Made by a program: the position numbers and the translations under genes
NCBI RefSeq assembly: GCF_021283545.2
Contig: NZ_CP128540.1
Location: forward strand, 717,501-781,500
DNA from: Pseudomonas alloputida
Lineage (GTDB): Bacteria; Pseudomonadota; Gammaproteobacteria; Pseudomonadales; Pseudomonadaceae
Length of the DNA stretch: 64,000 bases
Direction of reading: 5' to 3'
In this document: in pieces, positions 57,876 to 64,000 of the stretch
Layout of the letters: the number at the start of each line of letters is the position of its first letter
How positions within the stretch are numbered: position 1 is the stretch's first letter
Notes under the pieces: model-generated
What the model was told of the DNA's origin: nothing
Database searches by the model: none
The model's input: only the letters and a program-made list of their open reading frames with translations

Positions 57876-58325
57876 ATGAAATGTCACGTTCGTCCCGCCA
57901 CGAGCAGAGATGCAGCAGCGATAAGCCGCGTAATTATAGCCGCCCTGCGTGAGTCAAATTCACAGGACTATCCGCCTGATGTGATCGCTCAGGTTGAGCA
58001 GAGCTTTTCTCCTGAAGCCATCACCACACAGCTTACGAAGCGCAGGGTCTTTGTAGCCTTACTGGGCGAAAACATCGTTGGCACTGCCGGTCTCGACGGT
58101 GATGTGGTCAGAAGTGTTTTCGTTGACCCTGCTCACCAGAAAGGCGGTATCGGGCGGCATTTGATGGATGTCATTCATATAACTGCTGCCAGCGCAGGCG
58201 TTGGAGCTGTACGTGTGCCATCGTCGATTACAGCTGAAAGGTTTTATACCGCGTTGGGTTACCAAAAAATCCGCGACGAGTTTCATGGAGCGGAACGCAC
58301 CATTGTTATGGAGAAGCTGCTGTAG
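57876..58325 (+). CDS. GNAT acetyltransferase
   Basis: This 149-aa protein has the acetyl-CoA-binding motif A (RSVFVDPAHQKGGIGRHLM, about residues 88-106) and the late ERFYTALGYQKI segment. The target is unknown. It is the last gene of the second island. Confidence 0.87.
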   Translation: MKCHVRPATSRDAAAISRVIIAALRESNSQDYPPDVIAQVEQSFSPEAITTQLTKRRVFVALLGENIVGTAGLDGDVVRSVFVDPAHQKGGIGRHLMDVIHITAASAGVGAVRVPSSITAERFYTALGYQKIRDEFHGAERTIVMEKLL

Positions 58326-58649
58326 GATAAGCCCAGATTATTGTAAGCGCTCCATGAACCCCACCTAGTCAAAGATGGGCAAAGCACTTAGCTATCAGAG
58401 CAGAACAACCATCGTACGCTACCGGCAATTCGCCAGCGGCTGTTGAAGCCTCCCTGCTGAGCGGCACGGCTGACATCGCTACGGAGGGACGTCCGGCTTA
58501 GCGGGGGCACCACGAGTCGCGCTAGTCAGCGCACCTCTGTAGCAAAGACTGTGAGTGAGGTGTCGCAGATTGTATCTTTGGATTTAGGTATACATTCGAG
58601 AAGATCTAATAGCTGATTTGATGGTTTTTTTTAGCTTTCAGGTGCCTGA

Positions 58650-58665
58650 TTCGACTCCTGTCTCC
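58650..58665 (+). other. tRNA-Thr-like att remnant
   Basis: TTCGACTCCTGTCTCC matches 15 of 16 bases of the T-arm and 3' end of tRNA-Thr (39180-39195). It lies where core genes resume. The rest of 58326-58649 has no visible gene. Confidence 0.5.
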
Positions 58666-58800
58666 CCATTTACGCCGCTACCAACCTTCAACTAGATCTT
58701 GATACCAACCCGTTTTAGCCGACGTTTCCTACAACTCCCAGCGTCCATTCGCATCCCCCCAAACCTTGCATTGCAGCCCCCACGACGCTACCGTGCTCCA

Positions 58801-58893
58801 GTCGCGGCCAACTCCGCGACCGGGTTTGGCGACCCGAACGAAAAGGCGCATCGGCGCCCCCGACCACGATTGCAGGCGCTTTTTTTGCGTCCG
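58801..58893 (+). ncRNA. Hairpin series ending in a terminator-like stem
   Basis: Three successive hairpins are visible: GTCGCGG/CCGCGAC (58801-58820), CGGGT/ACCCG (58821-58836), and GCGCC/GGCGC followed by TTTTTTT (about 58853-58887). This may be a short independent RNA or a leader attenuator before the three-way junction. Confidence 0.4.
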
Positions 58894-58907
58894 CAGTTTC
58901 GTGTAAT

Positions 58908-58981
58908 GGCGGCTGTGCGTGGGAGACCTTCGGGTCTGCCGAGTTCCTTTTCCTCGGTTCGCCAACCTGCGTACAGCTGCC
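58908..58981 (+). ncRNA. Three-way-junction RNA leader
   Basis: A 16-bp closing stem (58908-58923 with 58966-58981, Watson-Crick and G-U pairs only) encloses a UUCG tetraloop hairpin AGACC/GGTCT (58924-58937) and a second hairpin CCGAG/CTCGG (58939-58957). It lies 178 nt upstream of the small gene at 59159. The G-U-rich but unbroken stem points to RNA, not DNA, structure. Confidence 0.55.
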
Positions 58982-59158
58982 ACCCTAATCGTTTGGCGAC
59001 GGTCAGCGTGGTGCTTCAATCGAAAAGGACCGCATGCATGCTCATCTCAAGTCCATACAGGATCCTCGCATCCGTTCTCCTCCGCCGTTCCTCAACGGCC
59101 CTCAGCTACTTCACTCTCAGCCAACCCCGCTTCGTCTCCACCCAACCGGAGGCCCGCC

Positions 59159-59386
59159 ATGTCTGACCAAGAACGCCTCTCCACCATCCAAAGCTACGCC
59201 TGGACCCTCGAACTGCTAGGCGAGGCCCTGGTCCAGCACGACGAAATGCTCGAGTGCGAACACAACCCGCGGCTGAGTTTTCGCAACACGGCCGGTATCC
59301 ATCAGGCGATCCGGATCATCAGCCGGTTGGCCAGTGAGCAGTGTGGGAAGGTAATGGAACGAAGCGAGCAGGATCTGCAGCGTTAG
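59159..59386 (+). CDS. Small conserved protein, unknown function
   Basis: This 75-aa acidic protein begins MSDQERLSTIQSYAWTLELL and looks all-helical. GGAGG lies 7-11 nt before the ATG. I recall small proteins of this kind with conserved structured leaders in Pseudomonas, but cannot name a family. No partner gene. Confidence 0.68.
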   Translation: MSDQERLSTIQSYAWTLELLGEALVQHDEMLECEHNPRLSFRNTAGIHQAIRIISRLASEQCGKVMERSEQDLQR

Positions 59387-59450
59387 GCCAGATCGGTGCT
59401 CGAGGGTGGGGCCAGATTGGGGCTGCTGCGCAGCCCCCGTTGACTCGAGT

Positions 59451-60836
59451 TCAACCTATGGTGATGGCCGCATTCAACATCAACACCACCATCAGCCCAA
59501 CCACCGCCACGATGGACTGCACCACCGAAATGGTCTTGGTGGCTTCGCCCATGGTCATGCCAAAGGATTCTTTCACCATCCAGAAGCCTGCATGGTTCGC
59601 ATAGTTGAAGAACAGCGAACCGCAGCCGATGGACAGGGCCAGCAAAGGCAGGTTAAGGCTTGGGTCTGCACCTGCCAGCGGCGCCAGCAAGCCGGCAGCC
59701 CCTACGATACCGACCGTGGCGGAACCGGTAGACACCGAGAGCAGCATCGCGATCAGCCACCCCAGAATCAGGGGAGGGAAGGCAGATTGCTGGGTCAGGT
59801 GCACAATGGCATCGCCTACCTTGGCGCTGGTCAGCATCTCTTGAAAGGCACCGCCACCGGCAATGATCATGATGATCGAGGCGATCGGCTTGAGGCTTTT
59901 GCCCAGTGCATCGCGCAGCTGTTCGGCGTCGCCGCCGCGCGCAAGCACCAGGCTGGCGCCGGCGAACAGCACGCCCAGCAGCATGGCGATCAGCGGGTTG
60001 CCCAGGAAGCTGGCCATCTCCAGCAGCGCATTGCCTTTGGGCAGCAGCATCTCGGCGACGGCATGCACCAGCATCAGGATGGCCGGCAGCAATGCGGCCA
60101 GCATGCCGACCATTACCCCGGGGCGGGGTTGGCCATCGGCTTTTTCAGCCAGTGTGAACTGGTCCAGCAATGCCTGATCGGGCCGCGTGTTCATGCGCGG
60201 TGAAATGAACATGCCGTACAGCGGGCCGCCCAGGATCATTGCCGGAATGGCGGCAAGGAAGCCATAGAGCATGGTGGGCCCCACCGAGGTCTTGAGCACG
60301 GCAATGGCGGTCAGGGGGCCTGGGTGCGGCGGTACCATGCCGTGCATGGCGGCAAGCGCCGAAATGACCGGCACACCTACATACACGTACGCCGAGCCTT
60401 TGAAGCGCGCCTTGCTTTCCAGTTTGCGCGCCACGCTGAATATCAGCGGCAGCATGATCACCAGGCCGACTTCGAAAAACATGGGGATGCCAATGACAAA
60501 GGCAACCAGCATCATGGCCCAAGGGATCATGCGGTCGGGGGTGCGCTTGAGGATGACATCCGCGACCTGCTCCGTGACGCCAGCGTCAGCCAGGATCTTG
60601 CCGAGCATCGCACCCAGCGCAATCACCACCCCCACTGCGCCCAGTGTCTTGCCGGCGCCGGTGAGCAGGTGGGAGACGATGCTGCCTGGCGCCATATGCG
60701 TCGCGAAGCCCACGCCAATGGACACCACCAGCAAGGCCAGCAGCGGGTGCATTTTCAGGCGCGAAACGATGAGCGCCACCAGCACCAGAACACTGGCCAA
60801 TGCCGTCAGTAATAGCTGTATATCTAAGGGAGTCAT
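59451..60836 (-). CDS. GntP-family gluconate/organic acid permease
   Basis: This 461-aa inner-membrane symporter has about 12-14 helices and GntP-family motifs (MHGMVPPHPGPLTAI near 165, SVSTGSATVGIVGAAG near 360 and FFNYANHAGFWMVKE). Gluconate is the classical substrate; other hydroxy acids are possible. It is divergent from the malate dehydrogenase gene, and the two may share control. Confidence 0.92.
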   Translation of the reverse strand: MTPLDIQLLLTALASVLVLVALIVSRLKMHPLLALLVVSIGVGFATHMAPGSIVSHLLTGAGKTLGAVGVVIALGAMLGKILADAGVTEQVADVILKRTPDRMIPWAMMLVAFVIGIPMFFEVGLVIMLPLIFSVARKLESKARFKGSAYVYVGVPVISALAAMHGMVPPHPGPLTAIAVLKTSVGPTMLYGFLAAIPAMILGGPLYGMFISPRMNTRPDQALLDQFTLAEKADGQPRPGVMVGMLAALLPAILMLVHAVAEMLLPKGNALLEMASFLGNPLIAMLLGVLFAGASLVLARGGDAEQLRDALGKSLKPIASIIMIIAGGGAFQEMLTSAKVGDAIVHLTQQSAFPPLILGWLIAMLLSVSTGSATVGIVGAAGLLAPLAGADPSLNLPLLALSIGCGSLFFNYANHAGFWMVKESFGMTMGEATKTISVVQSIVAVVGLMVVLMLNAAITIG

Positions 60837-61268
60837 TCAAGGAGTCTCGGTTGGGCTGGCGCTCGGCTGCACTCAGGGTTTGAAGGCGTGACGGGCGTTT
60901 CCACGGGGCATGCCCAGGTGGCTGCCGTTGCGGCTGCTGCTACGGTTTCGAGGAAGGGAACGCGGCTTTGCGCTATCTGCCGCTCACAGGCGGTCGCCTG
61001 GCAACGGAAGATGGGCAGCAGGGAGGCGTGGCGCTGAGGCCGGTGGGCGATGGTGTGGCGACGGGGCGCTTGGGCAGCATGTTCACTGATTGATTCACCT
61101 TGTTGTATGGTCATCTATATGAATCTGGCCAAAGTATTCGCGCTGCCATGGAATACTGTCAAGTGAAGGTCGTCGCATCGTCTTGGGTGGCCATTTAGCC
61201 CCGGCAGGCAATACTTCTCTCTATACGCAGGCGTGTTCCTAGTGGCGCGCGCCGCTGGGAGGTGTCTG
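60837..61268. other. Intergenic region between gntP and mdh
   Basis: 432 bp hold the two divergent promoters. TTGTTGTATGGTCATCTATATG near 61101-61122 contains promoter-like AT-rich words, but no clear -35/-10 pair or operator stands out. A 93-codon open frame ending in the gntP start has low-complexity content and is not supported. Confidence 0.5.
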
Positions 61269-62198
61269 GTGAACAAATTAACGATTGTGGGTGCCGGTCT
61301 GGTCGGCGAGGCGGCGGCGCAGATCATCGCCCGGGATGAGTTGTGCCGTGAGCTGGTGTTGATGGACGTGCAGGGTGAGCTGGCGCAGGGCAAGGCGCTG
61401 GACGTTTGGCAGGCGGCTGTGGATTCAGGTTCCGATACCCATGTTCACGGCGGGGCCAAAGCCGAGATGCTGGAGGGTTCCGAGCTGGTGGTGATCACGG
61501 CGGGCGTGCCGCGCAAGCCCGGCCAGTCGCGCCAGGATGTATTGAGTACCAACCTGCCAATCCTCGACAGCATCATGGCGGATATCAAGCACCACGCGCC
61601 GACTGCGACGGTGCTGGTGGTGTCCAACCCGGTCGATGTGCTCACCTACCGCGCCTGGAGCGTCAGCGGGCAGGGGCGCGACAAGGTGTTCGGGCAGGCG
61701 GGGGTGCTGGATACCGCGCGCATGAAGTGCTTCATCGCCGAGCAAACCGGGTTTTCTGCACGGGATATCACGGCGTTGGTGCTGGGCGGGCATGGCGACA
61801 GCATGGTGCCGCTGATGCGCTACTGCCAGATTGGCTCGGTGCCGTTGTCGCACTTCCTGTCCAGCGAGCAGATCGAACAGATTGTCGAGCGCACCCGTAA
61901 GGGCGGCGGCGAGATTCTGGGGTTGAAGAAGACGGGGAGCGCCTGCGATGCACCGGGCGTGGCCATTGCGCAGATGGTCGATGCGATCGCCAATGGGCGG
62001 AACCGTATTTTGCCGGCGGTGGCGATTCTTGAGGGCGAGTATGGGCGAACGGATATCGCCATGGGGGGGCCCTGCGTACTGGCGGAGAAGGGGCTGGCGC
62101 GGATTATCGAGTTGCCGCTGGATGCGCAGGAGCAGGCGATGTTCGACCACTCTGCAGACCAGGTGGCGCGGGATATTGCCGAGATGAAGGCGTTGTAG
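61269..62198 (+). CDS. mdh: NAD-dependent malate dehydrogenase
   Basis: This 309-aa enzyme of the lactate/malate dehydrogenase superfamily has the NAD motif VGAGLVGEAA (residues 7-16), substrate arginines Arg82 and Arg88 in GVPRKPGQSR, and catalytic His176 in GGHGDS. Arg at position 82, rather than the Gln of lactate dehydrogenases, favours malate. The start is GTG at 61269, with GGGAGG 7-12 nt upstream. It resembles the LDH-like type 3 MDH. Confidence 0.9.
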   Translation: MNKLTIVGAGLVGEAAAQIIARDELCRELVLMDVQGELAQGKALDVWQAAVDSGSDTHVHGGAKAEMLEGSELVVITAGVPRKPGQSRQDVLSTNLPILDSIMADIKHHAPTATVLVVSNPVDVLTYRAWSVSGQGRDKVFGQAGVLDTARMKCFIAEQTGFSARDITALVLGGHGDSMVPLMRYCQIGSVPLSHFLSSEQIEQIVERTRKGGGEILGLKKTGSACDAPGVAIAQMVDAIANGRNRILPAVAILEGEYGRTDIAMGGPCVLAEKGLARIIELPLDAQEQAMFDHSADQVARDIAEMKAL

Positions 62199-62317
62199 GG
62201 CTTGAAGCGTCATGCATCGGGTGTGGCGGCTCGGGCAGTGGGGGGAACACTTTGCCTCCGTACCTGTCACACCCGTTCATTGGGGTTCAGACCCACCCTT
62301 ACCAAGGAGAGGTAGGC

Positions 62318-62578
62318 ATGGCTTTCGACGCTTTCATCCAAATCGACGACATCGCTGGCGAAGCGCTGGATGAGCAGTACACCAACTGGATCGAGATCAA
62401 CGGCTACAACTTCGGTGTCAATCAAAGCACGTCGGCTACCGCAGGTTCTTCCGGCGGTGCAACATCGGGACGTACCACCTTGACCAACTTCACGTTCACC
62501 AAGTTTCTCGACAGCGCGAGTTGCAAGCGGCTGGAAGCCAGCTGCTCGGACCCGCATCTCAAGGAAGTGTCGGAGTGA
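62318..62578 (+). pseudogene. hcp: Truncated Hcp (T6SS tube protein)
   Basis: This 86-aa protein matches the N-terminal half of Hcp: MAFDAFIQIDDIAGEALDEQ at the start and TTLTNFTFTKFLDSAS near residue 60. Hcp is normally about 160-170 aa; the C-terminal half that completes the ring is missing. A good RBS (AAGGAGAGGT, 62304-62313) remains. It ends by overlapping the immunity-like gene (GTGA), which suggests a deletion that removed the end of Hcp and an effector gene. Confidence 0.8.
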
Positions 62579-62934
62579 ACGAAGTTGAGCCTGGGCTAAT
62601 TGCGATTCTGATTCTTGCACCCATGATGCTGGCGATGGTCGTACAGTGTTTCATCGCACATAAATACACTGAGTACTACGAGTCGTTGCTAACGCGCTGT
62701 AGCTTCGTGACCGGCAATAAAATCACGTTTCAACGTGCAGGCCTTCTGGGCAAGGTTATGCGTACGGGTTTGATCTCCATGGTGCTGGCTATACCGAGCC
62801 TCTTCGTGCGCAGGGGGCTGATTGACTTCGATCAAGTCAAACGTTTCCCCTCAAGCATGAGACGACTGCTGGTGAGTCTGTTGGTCATTCACATCCTGCT
62901 GGCCGCCGCGCTGATTATTTTCACTTACGCGTAG
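62575..62934 (+). CDS. Orphan membrane immunity-like protein
   Basis: This 119-aa protein has a GTG start overlapping the hcp stop by 4 nt and three predicted membrane helices. It is a paralogue of the 56095-56484 product, sharing the RRGxIDxxxxxRFP-type segment and layout. No effector gene is nearby. It may protect against a pore-forming T6SS toxin of sister cells. Confidence 0.7.
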   Translation: MNEVEPGLIAILILAPMMLAMVVQCFIAHKYTEYYESLLTRCSFVTGNKITFQRAGLLGKVMRTGLISMVLAIPSLFVRRGLIDFDQVKRFPSSMRRLLVSLLVIHILLAAALIIFTYA

Positions 62935-62995
62935 CCTGGCCGCTCCTGCATGGGGCGCGGTCAGGCCTGCCGGTTTTGCACGAGCCGTGCAGCCC

Positions 62996-63817
62996 TCAGC
63001 GCTGATAAGCCTTGCCAAAATGCCGTTCCAGGCGCGCCTGCAGCAGCTCCAGCAGTATCGACAGCACCCAGTAGATCACGGCGGCGGTGGTCAGCATTTC
63101 CAGGTAGCGATAGCTCGAACGCCCATACGACTGCGCCAGAAACATCACCTCCCAAACCCCCATCACGGAAATCAGCGACGAGTCCTTGAGCATCGAAATG
63201 AACTGGTTGGCGGTGGGCGGAATGATCACCCGCATGGCCTGGGGCAGGATGATGTGGCAGAAGATCTGCGGCGTGCGCATGCCCAGCGCCAATGCTGCTT
63301 CACGTTGCCCACGGGCCACGCCGAGGATGCCGGCGCGGAAGATCTCGCTCAGGTAGGCCCCGTAGTTCAGCGACAAGGCAATGATGCCGGCGCTGATGGC
63401 GCCGGGTACCAGGCCCACCTGCGGCAGCCCCAGGTAGATCAGCAGAATCTGGATCAGCAGCGGCGTGCCACGGAAGAACGAGGTGTAGAAGCTGGCCACA
63501 CCCACCAGCACCGCGCTGTTGGATAACCGTGCCAGCGCGGCGGCAAAGCCGAGCAGCACGGATACCACCATCGAGCACAGGCACAGGAACAGGGTCAGTG
63601 CGGCGCCTTGCAGAAAACCATTGGGCCCCAGCTTGAAACCGGCCAGGTTGGGAAACTTCTCCAGAATGATGGCGAACTTCAGGTCAAAGCTGAGGAAGAA
63701 GGCGACAAACAGCCCGAACAGCGCCAGCCAGGTCAGCAGTAACCGGGTGCGAAAGCCGAACAGGCCGGCGCCCGCAGGCTTTGCCACGGGCTTGGGGGAG
63801 TGAGGGAAGGTGCTCAT
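62996..63817 (-). CDS. Polar amino-acid ABC transporter permease
   Basis: This 273-aa permease of the HisM/GlnP family has five or six helices. The EAA loop is seen as GQREAALALGMRTPQIFCHI (about 185-205), the site that docks with the ATPase; FFRGTPLLIQI is the family's N-terminal motif. The start at 63817 overlaps the stop of the upstream binding-protein gene (ATGA). Confidence 0.92.
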   Translation of the reverse strand: MSTFPHSPKPVAKPAGAGLFGFRTRLLLTWLALFGLFVAFFLSFDLKFAIILEKFPNLAGFKLGPNGFLQGAALTLFLCLCSMVVSVLLGFAAALARLSNSAVLVGVASFYTSFFRGTPLLIQILLIYLGLPQVGLVPGAISAGIIALSLNYGAYLSEIFRAGILGVARGQREAALALGMRTPQIFCHIILPQAMRVIIPPTANQFISMLKDSSLISVMGVWEVMFLAQSYGRSSYRYLEMLTTAAVIYWVLSILLELLQARLERHFGKAYQR

Positions 63818-64000
63818 TTGCTGATGTCGGCGCCAATCCATTTCTGCGACAGCTTGGCCAGGGTGCCATCAGCCTTCAGCTCGGCGAACACCTCGCGTAC
63901 CTTGGCATCCCACTCGGGGTCGCCTTTTTCGATGGCCACCGCGTTGGGCTCTTCATACAGCGGTGCGCCGGCCAGCTTGAAGCGCTTGTCTTGCTGCAGG
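63814..64000 (-). CDS. Amino-acid-binding periplasmic protein, C-terminal part
   Basis: The gene runs off the window; 61 C-terminal codons were read from the minus strand. They include EPNAVAIEKGDPEWDAKV, then FAELKADGTLAKLSQKW, typical of the end of SBP_bac_3 family binding proteins. It overlaps the permease gene by 4 nt, so the two form one operon. Confidence 0.88.
   Translation of the reverse strand, partial: LQQDKRFKLAGAPLYEEPNAVAIEKGDPEWDAKVREVFAELKADGTLAKLSQKWIGADISK

Larger units (their letters stand above)
52582..58665. mobile_element. Second, mosaic island after attR
   Basis: The stretch between attR and a second tRNA-Thr-like remnant (58650-58665) holds mostly accessory genes: Phd-like/YitT pair, phage packaging remnants, PAAR effector and immunity, GFA enzyme, Nudix, IS66 fragment and GNAT. 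No integrase remains. It may be an older, decayed insertion at the same tRNA. The segment 52582-53040 has no clear gene; it contains a hairpin CCCCACC/GGTGG near 52717-52732. Confidence 0.5.

Noticed and set aside
60833..61114. 93-codon frame ending in the gntP start
   Set aside because: Low-complexity Ala/Thr content and no family match; overlap with the gntP ATG is probably chance.

Overview
The window is chromosomal DNA of a Pseudomonas, most likely of the P. putida group. The support is the gene order (rrn operon, rpsT, murJ, ribF-ileS-lspA-fkpB-ispH, minor pilins, thiO, liv-type transporter, bamD/rluD, clpB, tRNAs, ndh, coaE-pilD-pilC/pilA), the high-GC codon use of the core genes, and repeated Pseudomonas REP elements built on the unit GCGGGTAAACCCGCTCCTAC.

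Core left part (1-39202). The 3' end of 23S rRNA and a 5S rRNA close an rRNA operon. A split PqiA/LetA pair plus a six-MCE-domain PqiB/LetB-like protein form a lipid-transport operon. Next come S20, the lipid II flippase MurJ, and a tightly overlapped operon for flavin, tRNA charging, lipoprotein processing and isoprenoid synthesis. The minor pilin cluster that follows looks degraded: PilV is short, FimT lacks Glu5, and PilY1 is absent. A GntR-controlled branched-chain-type ABC transporter is co-directional with an M20 carbamoylase and an amidase. bamD and rluD are divergent. clpB has a sigma-32-like promoter. A five-tRNA block contains a tandem Pro-Lys duplication. NDH-2, several small conserved genes and the pilus assembly genes pilD, pilC and pilA follow.

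Mobile element (39203 to about 52581). A P4-type integrase sits just downstream of tRNA-Thr(CGT). The far end carries a near copy of the tRNA 3' end, and both ends carry paired TTTAGGGATA arm-type sites. Inside are two unrecognised proteins, an AlpA-like HTH fused to a DUF927 helicase, and a cluster of GGTGAACA/GTCAAC iterons resembling P4-type origin repeats. The main cargo is a six-gene, same-strand, low-GC defence block: Hachiman HamA (DUF1837 nuclease) and HamB (helicase), a DUF3223 protein, then an overlapping trio of an Mrr-like PD-(D/E)xK nuclease, a soluble histidine kinase and a receiver-only protein. A lone HNH nuclease lies at the right end. The nuclease-kinase-receiver trio is the best candidate for an undescribed system.

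Second island (about 52582-58665). This mosaic is bounded by a second tRNA-like att remnant. It holds a Phd-like/YitT pair, fragments of phage packaging genes, a PAAR-type T6SS effector with its membrane immunity protein, a GFA-family enzyme, a Nudix hydrolase, an IS66 fragment and a GNAT acetyltransferase.

Right core (58666-64000). A structured RNA leader (three-way junction) precedes a 75-aa protein. A GntP permease, a malate dehydrogenase, a truncated Hcp overlapping an orphan immunity gene paralogous to the one in the island, and part of a polar amino-acid ABC transporter follow. No CRISPR array was seen.
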